A stretch of DNA of 64,000 nucleotides from assembly GCF_900116135.1 (NCBI RefSeq), contig NZ_FOZX01000006.1:124001-188000 (forward strand), written 5' to 3'. Origin of the DNA: Saccharopolyspora flava (GTDB lineage: Bacteria; Actinomycetota; Actinomycetes; Mycobacteriales; Pseudonocardiaceae). The notes under the pieces were generated by a model that ran no database searches, was not told where the DNA came from, and worked only from the letters and a program-made list of their open reading frames with translations. Position numbers and translations under genes: made by a program. Every line of letters starts with the position of its first letter. Within the stretch, counting starts at the first letter, position 1. Shown piece by piece: positions 20,137-28,562 of the stretch.

Positions 20137-20835
20137 TCAGGTCAGGCCGCTCTCCTCGGCGAGCTCCTGCAGCGCCGCGTCGAAGAGCTGATCGGCGTGG
20201 ATCACCTCGAACGGGAAGCGGCCGAAGACCTCCAGCGCGATATGCCCGTACAGGCGCACCCACCAGCGCATCAGGAAGTACACCGCCTCGGCGTCGATGG
20301 CCTCCGCAGGAACCTCGATGCCCTCGTGGGAAAAGGCGTCGGCCAGCGACTTCTGCTGCACCGACAGGTCCGGCAGCGTCAGCGACGCCTTCACCTTCTC
20401 CTGCGCGTTCGGGTTCTCCGAGATCATCGGGGCGACGATGCTCAGGAACACGCCCGCGAACCGGTCCGGCTGCCGGGAGCGGTCCTTCGGGGTCGCGAAC
20501 ACCAGCGCGAACTCCTTCGGGTGCGCCAGCGCCCAGGAGCGGAACCGGCGGCAGACCGCGAACGTGCGGTCCAGGAACTGCTCGGTCTCCGGGTCGAACG
20601 CGGCCGAGAGCTCCTCGGAGAGGTCCGCGCACACGTCGTCGCACAGCTGGCGCAGCAGGTCCTCGCGGGAGGAGTAGTAGCGGTAGAGGGCGGGCGCGGT
20701 GATGCCCAGCTCGCGCGCGATCGCGCGCAGCGTCACCGCGTCGCTGCCGTGCTCGACGAGCAGCGTCCGGGCGTGGCGCCGGATGTCCTGCTCGGTGGCC
20801 GTCCGCGCCCGCTCGCGCGGGGACAGCTCCGTCAT
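20137..20835 (-). CDS. TetR family transcriptional regulator
   Basis: 232 aa. The N-terminal TetR helix-turn-helix is clear: RRHARTLLVEHGSDAVTLRA followed by IARELGITAPALYRYYSSRE. The C-terminal half resembles TetR_C WHG-type ligand domains: FRSWALAHPKEFALVFATPK. ATG at 20835 is chosen: it gives the normal family length and has AGAGG upstream, while longer frames run into the glutaredoxin gene. It diverges from the glutaredoxin with a palindrome between them, so autoregulation and control of the neighbour are plausible. Ligand unknown. Confidence 0.88.
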   Translation of the reverse strand: MTELSPRERARTATEQDIRRHARTLLVEHGSDAVTLRAIARELGITAPALYRYYSSREDLLRQLCDDVCADLSEELSAAFDPETEQFLDRTFAVCRRFRSWALAHPKEFALVFATPKDRSRQPDRFAGVFLSIVAPMISENPNAQEKVKASLTLPDLSVQQKSLADAFSHEGIEVPAEAIDAEAVYFLMRWWVRLYGHIALEVFGRFPFEVIHADQLFDAALQELAEESGLT

Positions 20836-20872
20836 GTCCTCTACCCCTCGGTCCTGGGCCCGGTTCCTCGAC

Positions 20873-20887
20873 CGGTCGGTCAGACCG
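20873..20887. promoter_or_regulatory. Candidate TetR operator
   Basis: CGGTC-GGTCA-GACCG: 5-bp arms with a 5-bp spacer, 38 bp upstream of the TetR ATG in the TetR/glutaredoxin intergenic region. Position fits autorepression; no binding evidence. Confidence 0.35.
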
Positions 20888-21013
20888 TAACGGGCGTCAC
20901 CACCGGGCTGGAAGGGGTCCTGTGTGGACGACATGAGCTGCGTCTCGCGGCGGATGAATTCGCCGCCCGGATTGTTCAAGCTGGGAGAGGAACTTGGCAC
21001 AACTGGAGGTCTG

Positions 21014-21280
21014 ATGTCCGCCGAGAAGGTCACCGTCTACAGCCGGCCGGGCTGCCCCTTCTGCATGTCGCTGCGCGCGGGTCTGCAGGGATCCGGCCTG
21101 GCGTTCGACGAGGTCGACATCTGGCAGGACCCGGAGGCGGCGGGCGTCGTGCGCTCCATCGCCGACGGCAACGAGACCGTGCCGACCGTGGTGATCGGGG
21201 ACTGGAAGGCGGTCAACCCGTCGGCCCGCGAGGTCCTGGCGGCGGTGGCCGAGCACGCCCCGCACCTGCTGCCCGCCTGA
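21014..21280 (+). CDS. Glutaredoxin-like protein (mycoredoxin type)
   Basis: 88 aa with a thioredoxin fold. The redox pair is C14-P-F-C17 in YSRPGCPFCMSLR, and the cis-proline motif TVPTVVIGD is present. In actinobacteria such proteins reduce mycothiol mixed disulphides (mycoredoxins usually have CPYC); the exact substrate here is inferred. ATG at 21014 has GGAGG 5 bases upstream. Cytoplasmic. Confidence 0.9.
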   Translation: MSAEKVTVYSRPGCPFCMSLRAGLQGSGLAFDEVDIWQDPEAAGVVRSIADGNETVPTVVIGDWKAVNPSAREVLAAVAEHAPHLLPA

Positions 21281-21556
21281 GAACCGGCTGCTGGGCCGAG
21301 ATCGGGGCTGCTGGGCCGAAGTCAGCGCCGTGGGCCGACCGCACGGGGGGCGTTGCGGCCGGCCCACAGCAGGTTGCGATCGTCGATGGCGCGATTACCG
21401 ACGAGCGACAACCCGTTCAGTTTGACGGCAACGCCCGGGGAAAAGATCCTCCTTGACAGGGGAATTCGCTCGAACGGTGGATCACAAGCGGAGTAATCTG
21501 TTGTGTCCGAAAGCACATGGAATTCTGCATTCAAGGCGTTTCCCCTGGTGAGGACC
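21281..21556. other. Gene-free stretch downstream of the glutaredoxin
   Basis: No supported gene. A TTGACA at 21453-21458 and TAATCT at 21494-21499 are present but are spaced 35 bp apart, too far to be one promoter. The second half is unusually A/T-rich for this genome. Confidence 0.4.
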
Positions 21557-21853
21557 TCACTCGCGTTTTCTTCCCGATCTTTTCCGGCCTTTCCGCCGAT
21601 CGCGTGGGCCGGGGACCCCGGTCGAGGCGACCGGGGACTGGGATTCCTCGTGATGACTGGTGTCGACCGGTTCGCCCGGAACGACTTCAGCGCGATCGTC
21701 GGCGGTCCGGGAGTCGGGGATCCGGGGGTCGGGTTCGGGGTCGTCGTCCGCCGGGGAGGGCTGGGCCGCGAAGAAGGTCACGATCGCGGCCAGTCGTCCG
21801 GCGAAACGGTGCGCGTCCAGTGTCGGCTCGGTGAGCGTCGCGGTGAATGCCAT
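21557..21853 (-). CDS. Hypothetical small acidic protein
   Basis: 98 aa from ATG at 21853, no domain recognised. The first 40 codons have strong G/C third positions (FTATLTEPTLDAHRFAGRLA), then an acidic Asp/Pro/Glu stretch and a basic tail (RDRRKGRKRSGRKRE) using rare AGA codons. A CAGGCT six bases before the ATG could be the -10 of a leaderless promoter. A competing plus-strand frame over the same DNA has weaker codon bias. It may be lineage-specific or not a gene at all. Confidence 0.4.
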   Translation of the reverse strand: MAFTATLTEPTLDAHRFAGRLAAIVTFFAAQPSPADDDPEPDPRIPDSRTADDRAEVVPGEPVDTSHHEESQSPVASTGVPGPRDRRKGRKRSGRKRE

Positions 21854-22096
21854 GCCCACAGCCTGCGGTTTCAGGGGTGCGAGCCGGATCCGTACGGCTA
21901 CTCAGTTGCTACCTATGAGTAACGCCACGCGCTGCTGCATCCGGGTGACGTAGGAATCCGCGATCGACCTGCGGGTGCCCACTGGCTCACACGGTCGAGC
22001 CAAATGGGAAAACCGTCCCTACGCTGGTCTTCAGCCGGGCGTCGAGGTGCGTGTCGTATCCGCGCCGCGTCCTTCTGCCGAGCAACGCGGAAAGGT

Positions 22097-22110
22097 ATGG
22101 TCTAGACCAT
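22097..22110. promoter_or_regulatory. DasR-type operator (dre) over the ptsI start
   Basis: ATGGTCTAGACCAT is a perfect 14-bp palindrome containing TGGTCTAGACCA, the core of the DasR-responsive element known from Streptomyces. It overlaps the first two bases of the ptsI ATG (22109). DasR, a GntR-family regulator released by glucosamine-6-phosphate, controls pts genes and chitin/GlcNAc uptake in Streptomyces. The sequence match is seen; the regulator is not in the window. Confidence 0.8.
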
Positions 22111-23743
22111 GTCGCGTATGACTGGTGTCGGAGTCAGCTCCGGCCGTGCCGCCGGGCCGATCGTCCGGGTCGCCGACCCGCTGCCCGAGCCCGCCGCCAC
22201 GCCCGCTCCGGCCGACCCCGCCGCCGAGGCGGCCCGGATCCGCCCCGCCGCCGACGCGGTCTCCGAAGGGCTGTTCCAGCGCGCCGCGAAGGTCGGCGGC
22301 GACGCCAAGGCCGTCCTCGAGACCACCGCCGCGATGGCCATGGACCCGGCCCTGACCTCGCAGGCCGAGCAGCTCGTGGCCACCCGCTCGCTGCCCGCCT
22401 CCCGCGCCGTCTTCGAGGCAGCGAACGGCTTCGCCGACGCGCTGCGCGCCGCCGGGGGCTACATGGCCGAGCGCGCCCGCGACGTGCACGACGTGCGGGA
22501 CCGGATCATCGCCTCCATCGAGGGGATCACCCCGCCCGGCGTCCCCGAGATCACCGAGCCGAGCGTGCTGATCGCCCGCGACCTCGCACCCGCCGACACC
22601 GCCGACCTCGACCCGGAGCTGGTGCTCGCGCTGGTCACCGAGGAGGGCGGGCCCACCAGCCACACCGCGATCCTGGCGCGCGCCCTGGGGATTCCGGCGG
22701 TCGTCGCCGTGCGCGGCGTGCTCGACGCCGCCGCCTCCGGCGCGACCGTGGACGGCGACGAGGGGACGGTCGAGCTCTCCGAGGCGGCGGTCGCGGCCCG
22801 CGCGGCCGAGCGCACCGAGCACGCCGACTGGGACGGCGTCGGGCGCACCGCCGACGACGCGCCCGTGAAGGTGCTGGCCAACGTCGGCTCGGCCACCGAC
22901 TCGACCGCCGCGGTCGAGGCCGGTGCGCAGGGAGTCGGGCTGTTCCGCACCGAGTTCTGCTACCTGGGCGCCGACGAGGAACCCGACGTGGCCACCCAGC
23001 GCGCCGCCTACGCCGAGGTGCTGGCGCCGTTCGCGGGCAAGCCCGTGGTCGTGCGCACCCTCGACGCCGGTGCCGACAAGCCGCTGGCGTTCCTGGACAT
23101 GGGCGTCGAGCCGAACCCGGCCCTGGGCGTGCGCGGGCTGCGGGTCGCCTTCGACCGGCCGGACCTGCTGGACACCCAGATCGAGGCGATCGCCGGGGCC
23201 GCCCAGGACTCCGGCGCCGAGGTGTCGGTGATGGCCCCGATGGTCGCCACCGCGGACGAGGCCGCGTGGTTCGCCGAGCGCGCTCGCGCCGGCGGAATCG
23301 ATCGAGTGGGCGTGATGATCGAGGTCCCGGCCGCGGCGCTGTCGGCGGCCGAGATCCTGCAGGCCGTCGACTTCGTCAGCATCGGCACCAACGACCTCGC
23401 CCAGTACGTCTTCGCCGCCGACCGGATGGCCGGGGCGCTCGCCGGGCTCAACGACCCCTGGCAGCCCGCGCTGCTGCGGCTCATCGGGATGGTCGGGGAG
23501 GCAGGTCGACTTGTCGACAAATCGGTAGGTGTCTGCGGTGAGGCCGCCTCCGACCCGCACCTCGCGGGCGTCCTCGCGGGCCTCGGCGTCACCAGCCTCT
23601 CGATGAACGCCCCCGCCGTCCGAGCGGTGGGCGCGGCCCTCGCCCAGCACCCCCTCGACACCTTCCGCAAAGCCGCCCGAGCGGCCCTCGAAGCCCCCAG
23701 CGCAGCAGCAGCCCGCCACACGACCAAGACGACCCTCGCCTGA
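22109..23743 (+). CDS. ptsI: Phosphoenolpyruvate-protein phosphotransferase (PTS enzyme I)
   Basis: 544 aa, normal length. The phosphorylated His is H185 in EEGGPTSHTAILARALGIPA. The C-terminal PEP-binding TIM barrel carries GVGLFRTEFCYL, and the dimer/active-site segment SIGTNDLAQYVFAADR is intact. Enzyme I takes phosphate from PEP and passes it to HPr, feeding sugar uptake, in actinomycetes chiefly N-acetylglucosamine and fructose. No ptsH or sugar-specific EII lies next to it. The ATG overlaps a DasR-type operator; GGAAAGG lies 13 bp upstream. Followed by a palindromic repeat shared with the convergent response-regulator gene. Confidence 0.96.
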   Translation: MSRMTGVGVSSGRAAGPIVRVADPLPEPAATPAPADPAAEAARIRPAADAVSEGLFQRAAKVGGDAKAVLETTAAMAMDPALTSQAEQLVATRSLPASRAVFEAANGFADALRAAGGYMAERARDVHDVRDRIIASIEGITPPGVPEITEPSVLIARDLAPADTADLDPELVLALVTEEGGPTSHTAILARALGIPAVVAVRGVLDAAASGATVDGDEGTVELSEAAVAARAAERTEHADWDGVGRTADDAPVKVLANVGSATDSTAAVEAGAQGVGLFRTEFCYLGADEEPDVATQRAAYAEVLAPFAGKPVVVRTLDAGADKPLAFLDMGVEPNPALGVRGLRVAFDRPDLLDTQIEAIAGAAQDSGAEVSVMAPMVATADEAAWFAERARAGGIDRVGVMIEVPAAALSAAEILQAVDFVSIGTNDLAQYVFAADRMAGALAGLNDPWQPALLRLIGMVGEAGRLVDKSVGVCGEAASDPHLAGVLAGLGVTSLSMNAPAVRAVGAALAQHPLDTFRKAARAALEAPSAAAARHTTKTTLA

Positions 23744-23744
23744 T

Positions 23745-23830
23745 CCTCGGGACAAAACCTGCGGTATTCGACCCGACAAAACCTGCGGTTTTTGACCGGT
23801 CGAATACCGCAGGATTTGACCGGGGGGAGG
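23745..23830. repeat. Palindromic repeat, CTGCGG family, copy 2
   Basis: Contains CAAAACCTGCGGTATTCGAC, then AACCTGCGGTTTTTGACC, then the inverted form GGTCGAATACCGCAGG. It fills the whole gap between the convergent ptsI and response-regulator genes and can fold as a bidirectional terminator-like hairpin. Same unit as at 12.7 and 50.4 kb. Confidence 0.8.
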
Positions 23831-23831
23831 G

Positions 23832-24515
23832 TCAGGAGTCCTCGGGGGTTTCGGGGTCTCGGTCTTGGTCGAGGCCGTGCTCGATGGCGTAGCGGGCCAG
23901 TTCGACGCGGTTGTGGAGCTGGAGCTTGCGCAGCGTGGACTGGACGTGGTTCTCGACCGTGCGGTGCGAGATGACCAGCTTCGTCGCGATCTGGCGGGCC
24001 GTCATGCCCTTGGCGACCAGGCGCAGGACCTCCGTCTCGCGCTCGGTGAGCTGCGGGGCCTGGTGCTCCGAGTCGGGCGTGATCGCCATGCGGCGGTACT
24101 CGCCGAGCACCAGCCCGGCCAGGCCCGCCGTGAACACCGCGTCGCCGGCGGCCGTGCGGCGGACCGCGTCGACCAGCTCCTCCGCCGAGGCGGACTTGAC
24201 CAGGTAGCCCGAGGCGCCCGCCTTGACGGCCTCCAGGACGTCGGCGTGCTCGCCGCTGGCCGAGAGCACCAGCACCCGCGTGCCCGGGATCTCCTGGGTG
24301 ATCTGCAGCGTCGCCTGCACGCCCGAGGTGTCGCCCAGGTTGAGGTCCATCAGCACCACGTCCGGCGTCACGGCCTGCGCGATGCGCAGCGCCGACCCGG
24401 CGTCGCCCGCGGTCGCGCGGACCTCGAAACCGCGCTCCCCCAAATCGCGCGCGACCCCGTCCCGCCACATCGGGTGGTCGTCGACGACCATCACGGTGAC
24501 CGGCGGTTCGCTCAT
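23832..24515 (-). CDS. NarL/LuxR family response regulator (MacR-like)
   Basis: 227 aa. The receiver domain has the acidic pair DD (12-13), phospho-acceptor D57 in VVLMDLNLGD and the Lys switch in GYLVKSAS. The C-terminal LuxR helix-turn-helix reads LTERETEVLRLVAKGMTARQ followed by IATKLVISHRTVENHV. It pairs with the sensor kinase directly upstream (4-nt overlap). The DUF5931 kinase partner points to the MacRS system, which in Streptomyces influences development and antibiotic production. Targets here are unknown. Confidence 0.93.
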   Translation of the reverse strand: MSEPPVTVMVVDDHPMWRDGVARDLGERGFEVRATAGDAGSALRIAQAVTPDVVLMDLNLGDTSGVQATLQITQEIPGTRVLVLSASGEHADVLEAVKAGASGYLVKSASAEELVDAVRRTAAGDAVFTAGLAGLVLGEYRRMAITPDSEHQAPQLTERETEVLRLVAKGMTARQIATKLVISHRTVENHVQSTLRKLQLHNRVELARYAIEHGLDQDRDPETPEDS

Positions 24516-25705
24516 CGCTCTCCTCCTCTGGGGCGTTGGGGCCCTCGGGATCGTCCGGGCTCGGGAGCGCGGGGAACGCGCACCTCCCACTCGGTTCCCT
24601 CGCCCGGCGCGGTGTCGAGAGTGATCATCCCACCCAGGGCGGCGACCCGGCCCCGGATGGATTTCGCAATCCCCATCCGCCCTTCGGCGGCAGCCTCGTC
24701 CAACCGGCCGTCGGGGATGCCCGGTCCGTCGTCGCGGACGCTGAGCACGATCTCGTCCGGCAGCTCCTCCAGCAGCACCCACGCCTGGGCCTTCTCGCCC
24801 GCGTGCTTCTCGACGTTGGCCAGCGCCTCCCGCACCACCGCCGCCAGGTCCGCGCTGAGCTGCTCGGTCAACCGCACCGGGGTCCCCGGCACCGACACGT
24901 GCACCCGCGCGGTGCGCAGCACCTCCAGCCGGGCCGCCAGGTCCGGGTCGCCGTCCTCCGCGGACTCCGGCGTGCTGGCGATCAGCGAGCGCAGCTTGAT
25001 CTCCTGCTCCCCCGCCAGCTCGGCGAGTTCCGCCGCCTCGCCGCCGAGCTCCGCGCCGCGCCTGCGGACCCGGGCCAGCACCTGCAGCACGCTGTCGTGG
25101 ATGGACCGGGCGAGCCGTTCCCGCTCCGCCGTGGCCGCTTCGGCGCGCAGCGCCCGCGCGAGCCGCTCGGTCGACCGGCGCGCGGTGTCCGAGTTCAGCC
25201 CGATCACCAGGCCCACCCCGACCAGCAGCAGCGTGTCCATCGCCATGTCCGCGCCGATGCGGCCGCGGATCAGCAGGTTGGCGGCCGCGGCGATGATCCC
25301 CGCGACGACACCGCCCTTCATCCCCCACTGCACCGCCGCCGCGGTGACGCCCGTGGAGTGCCAGACCGTCACCACCGAGGGATCGGAGGTGCTCATGTGC
25401 GCCTCGGTGAGGATGAACTCGTTGAGCAGGAACAGCGTGTTGACCACCACGACGTCGGCGGCCACCAGGCGGTTCGTGCGCCCGGCGCGGGTCCGGTAGC
25501 GCCAGACCGTGAACACCGTCCACACCGCCATGCAGCTGATGCAGACCGTCGCCAGCCACGGCCGCGCGTAGGTCTCGTACTTCATGCCGAACCAGAACGC
25601 GGCGTAGAGGAACGTCACGACGCGAAAGACGTTGTGCCCCCGCCACAGCGGGGTGCGGCCGTCGGCCACCTGCGGCGGTGTCGGCGCTGCGTGCGAACCG
25701 GTCAA
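24512..25705 (-). CDS. DUF5931 sensor histidine kinase (MacS-like)
   Basis: About 397 aa. The N-terminal DUF5931 membrane sensor has five to six helices (FRVVTFLYAAFWFG, WLATVCISCMAVWTV, GGVVAGIIAAAANLL, DTLLLVGVGLVIGL). A HisKA_3 dimerisation domain has the phospho-His in RLARSIHDSVLQVLARV, and a HATPase domain carries REALANVEKHA and VRDDGPGIPDG. The TTG at 25705 is preferred because GGGAGGGG lies 6-7 bases upstream. A GTG at 25741 would add 12 residues but has no ribosome site. Operon with the response regulator. Confidence 0.9.
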   Translation of the reverse strand: MTGSHAAPTPPQVADGRTPLWRGHNVFRVVTFLYAAFWFGMKYETYARPWLATVCISCMAVWTVFTVWRYRTRAGRTNRLVAADVVVVNTLFLLNEFILTEAHMSTSDPSVVTVWHSTGVTAAAVQWGMKGGVVAGIIAAAANLLIRGRIGADMAMDTLLLVGVGLVIGLNSDTARRSTERLARALRAEAATAERERLARSIHDSVLQVLARVRRRGAELGGEAAELAELAGEQEIKLRSLIASTPESAEDGDPDLAARLEVLRTARVHVSVPGTPVRLTEQLSADLAAVVREALANVEKHAGEKAQAWVLLEELPDEIVLSVRDDGPGIPDGRLDEAAAEGRMGIAKSIRGRVAALGGMITLDTAPGEGTEWEVRVPRAPEPGRSRGPQRPRGGER

Positions 25706-25915
25706 TTCGAAGTCCCCTCCCGGGCAACCATCCTGCCGCACGGGCGGCCCGCGGCGGAATCGCGCGGGAGGGAAAGCGACACGGGTCGCGTTGCTCCGAT
25801 CCGCCGAGCCGCCACGCCCGGTTGGGGGTCATCGGCGCGAAACGCCGTTCACCGTTTTCACGTTGTGCTTCGGTCCGCCGAATCGCTGTGCGAGGCTCCG
25901 GGCGGGAGGTGGGAG

Positions 25916-27112
25916 ATGGGGGATTGGTCGCTGTGGCGGATGCGCCCTGCTGCGATCGGCTACGCCCTGCTCGTCCAAGCGCTGGCGGTCGCGCTGGTGG
26001 TGCTGGTGTTCGTCACCGGCCGCCGGCCGGACTCCGACGAGCTCGTCAACTTCGCCGCGCTGGCCATCACGGCGGGCGCGACGATCATCGTCACCTCCGT
26101 CTCGATCAGCCTCCGGCGGCAGATCCGGCGCAACCCGTGGACGCTGCACATCGTCTACCTCGCGGCCGGAATCCTGCTGCTGCCACCGAATCTCCTGGTC
26201 CTGCTGCTGCTCGGGCCCACGCTGCACGGGGTTCTGCACGACCGGCCCGAGCCGCACCGCTGGCTGTTCACCACCGCGGCCACCACCCTCGCCACCTTCG
26301 CCGCACGTCTGGTCATGGGCTGGAACGACCCGGTGTGGACGCCGCCCGGGTTCTTCCTCACCGGCGTCGTGCTGCTGGTGGTGCGGTCCTCGGTGGTCGC
26401 GGGCGGAATCCGGTTGCGCAGACCGGACGCCACCCGCAGCGCGGTGCTCGGCGAACCGATCGACGTGCTGCTGGGCATCGTCGCGGCGAGCCTCGGCGGA
26501 CTGCTGGCGGTGGCGATGTCGGCCTCACCGTTCTCCGCGCTGCTGGTCGGCCCGTCGATGGTGCTGCTGGACCTGGCCAGCCAGATGCCGCAGTGGCGGC
26601 GCTCCGCGCAGCACGACGGCAAGACCGGGCTCGCCAACGCCACCCACTGGGACCGGCTCGCGCGCCTGGAGCTGATGCGCGCCCGCCAGCGGCAGCAGCC
26701 GGTCGCGGTGCTGCTGATGGACCTCGACCACTTCAAGCGGGTCAACGACGAGATCGGTCACGTGGCCGGTGACACCGTGCTGGGCGGGTTCGCGGGGATG
26801 ATCAACAACAACGTCCGCCGCGAGGACCTGGCCGGGCGCTTCGGCGGCGAGGAGTTCGTGGTGCTGCTGCCCGGCACCGAGTGCGAGACCGCCTGCCGGG
26901 TGGCCGACCGGATCCGCACGGCCACCACCGGGCTGTCGGTGCCGGTCCGCGACATCCGGGGCGAGCAGCGCGAGCTCACCGGCCTGACGGTGAGCATCGG
27001 CGTCGCGACCACCGGCCGGTTCGGCTACGAGCTCACCGATCTCCTGGTGGCCGCCGATGCAGCGATGCTCGCGGCCAAAGCAGCAGGCCGCAACGCGGTG
27101 ACCGTTGCTTGA
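25916..27112 (+). CDS. Membrane diguanylate cyclase (GGDEF)
   Basis: 398 aa. Roughly seven hydrophobic segments (residues about 10-230) form a membrane sensor of unknown type, followed by a GGDEF domain. The active site is GGEEF at 310-314, with metal and substrate residues DLDHFKRVNDEIGH. An RxxD inhibitory site (RRED, 301-304) sits exactly five residues before GGEEF, so feedback inhibition by c-di-GMP is expected. No EAL domain is present, so it should make rather than degrade c-di-GMP. ATG at 25916 has GGGAGG 6 bp upstream. Diverges from the sensor kinase. Confidence 0.92.
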   Translation: MGDWSLWRMRPAAIGYALLVQALAVALVVLVFVTGRRPDSDELVNFAALAITAGATIIVTSVSISLRRQIRRNPWTLHIVYLAAGILLLPPNLLVLLLLGPTLHGVLHDRPEPHRWLFTTAATTLATFAARLVMGWNDPVWTPPGFFLTGVVLLVVRSSVVAGGIRLRRPDATRSAVLGEPIDVLLGIVAASLGGLLAVAMSASPFSALLVGPSMVLLDLASQMPQWRRSAQHDGKTGLANATHWDRLARLELMRARQRQQPVAVLLMDLDHFKRVNDEIGHVAGDTVLGGFAGMINNNVRREDLAGRFGGEEFVVLLPGTECETACRVADRIRTATTGLSVPVRDIRGEQRELTGLTVSIGVATTGRFGYELTDLLVAADAAMLAAKAAGRNAVTVA

Positions 27113-27158
27113 GCGGATGTTTCGGGGTCGCCTTGCTCGGCGGTGCGGGTAGCAGAAC

Positions 27159-28337
27159 CTAATCCTTCTTCTCCGGTTCCTCGGTGTCCTCGGGTTCGTC
27201 GGCTTCGGGCTCGGGTTCCTGCTCGGCCGGTTCCTGCGGGAGGCCGGTGGTGTCCGGGATCTGCTCGTCGTCGGCGACCAGGGCGCGGATGGAGGCGTTG
27301 AGCACCGCGACCATCGGGATCGCCAGCAGCGCGCCGACGATGCCGTTGACCACGACGCCGATGCTGATCGCCAGCACCACGCCCAGCGCGTGGATCTGCA
27401 CCGCGCGCCCGAGGATCAGCGGCTGCAGGACGTTACCCTCCAGCTGCTGCACGGCCAGCACGATGCCGACCACGATCAGCGCCACGACCCAGCCCTTGGT
27501 CACCAGCGCCACCAGGACCGCGACCGCCCCGGAGGCGACGGCACCGACGATCGGCACGAAACCGCCGAGGAACACCAGCGCGGCCAGCGGGATCGCCAGC
27601 GGGACGCCCAGGATCACCAGGCCCAGCCCGATGCCGAGCGCGTCGGCCACCGCCACCAGCGCGGTGGCGCGCACGAACCCGACCAGCGAGGTGAACCCGG
27701 CGATGCCGGCGCGGTCGACCTTGTCGCGCACGTGCCTCGGGGTCAGCCGGATCACGAACAGCCACACCCGGCGACCGTCGTGCAGGAAGTAGATGAGCGT
27801 GAACAGCGCCAGCACCAGGCCGGTCAGCAGGTTGCCGAAGGTGCTCGCCGTGGACAGGGCGCCGCTGGTGAGCATCGCCTGGTTGGTCTGCAGCCAGTCG
27901 CGGGCCTGCTGGATGTAGTTGGCGATCTGGTCGTCGTTGAGGTGCAGCGGCGACACGGCCAGCCACTGCCGCATCGCCTCGAGGCTGGCCACCACCTGGC
28001 GCTGCAGGTCCGGGAAGCCGTTGATGAAGGCGTTCACCACGAAGGTCAGCACGCCGCCGACCACCGCGAGACCGCCGATCAGCACCATCGCCGTCGCCAG
28101 CGCCCGGGGCACGCCCCGCCTCGCCAGCCACGACACCAGCGGCGCCAGCAGCGCGGCCAGCAGCAGCGCGATCGCCACCGGGATCACGACCACGTAGATC
28201 CGGGTGATGACCACGCCCGTCACGTAGAGGGCGGCGGCGATCACCAGCATCCGCCAGCTCACCGCCGCGGACACCCGCAGCACTCGTGGGATCGACGTCG
28301 CGGCGTCGTCCGGCCCGCTGATCTTCGGCTCGCTCAC
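27159..28337 (-). CDS. AI-2E family transporter (UPF0118 permease)
   Basis: 392 aa with about eight membrane helices in the arrangement of the PerM/TqsA family: a first pair (VIAAALYVTGVVITRI, VVVIPVAIALLLAALL), a long outside loop, then the conserved core GGFVPIVGAVASGAVAV and GNVLQPLILGRAV. Members export autoinducer-2, ions or unknown solutes, so substrate cannot be given. An acidic tail (EPEPEADEPEDTEEPEKKD) is cytoplasmic. The GTG start at 28337 is preferred; longer frames upstream lack coding character. Convergent with the cyclase gene. Confidence 0.88.
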   Translation of the reverse strand: MSEPKISGPDDAATSIPRVLRVSAAVSWRMLVIAAALYVTGVVITRIYVVVIPVAIALLLAALLAPLVSWLARRGVPRALATAMVLIGGLAVVGGVLTFVVNAFINGFPDLQRQVVASLEAMRQWLAVSPLHLNDDQIANYIQQARDWLQTNQAMLTSGALSTASTFGNLLTGLVLALFTLIYFLHDGRRVWLFVIRLTPRHVRDKVDRAGIAGFTSLVGFVRATALVAVADALGIGLGLVILGVPLAIPLAALVFLGGFVPIVGAVASGAVAVLVALVTKGWVVALIVVGIVLAVQQLEGNVLQPLILGRAVQIHALGVVLAISIGVVVNGIVGALLAIPMVAVLNASIRALVADDEQIPDTTGLPQEPAEQEPEPEADEPEDTEEPEKKD

Positions 28338-28562
28338 ACCGCCACCGTATCGCCGATCTTGACCTCGCAACCCCCCAACGCCACCACTGCCCGAGCACGT
28401 CCGGTTCGGGGGATTCGGCAAGTCGGGGTGGGTAACACGATGTAGCGAACCCGCTTCCCTGCGCTTACGGAAGTCGACCTTGTTTTGACAGAGTTCCGGA
28501 CGCGAGGGAGGACGAAGCTCCGTGGGGGAGTCACAGCAGGCCGAGGAGGTTCTGGCACCGCG

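Noticed and set aside
21453-21499. TTGACA and TAATCT as a strong promoter
   Set aside because: The two hexamers are 35 bp apart instead of about 17 and no supported gene follows on the plus strand.
24536-25915. Extension of the GGDEF gene upstream by 460 codons
   Set aside because: Runs antisense through the sensor kinase; the ATG at 25916 has a good ribosome site and begins just before the first membrane helix.
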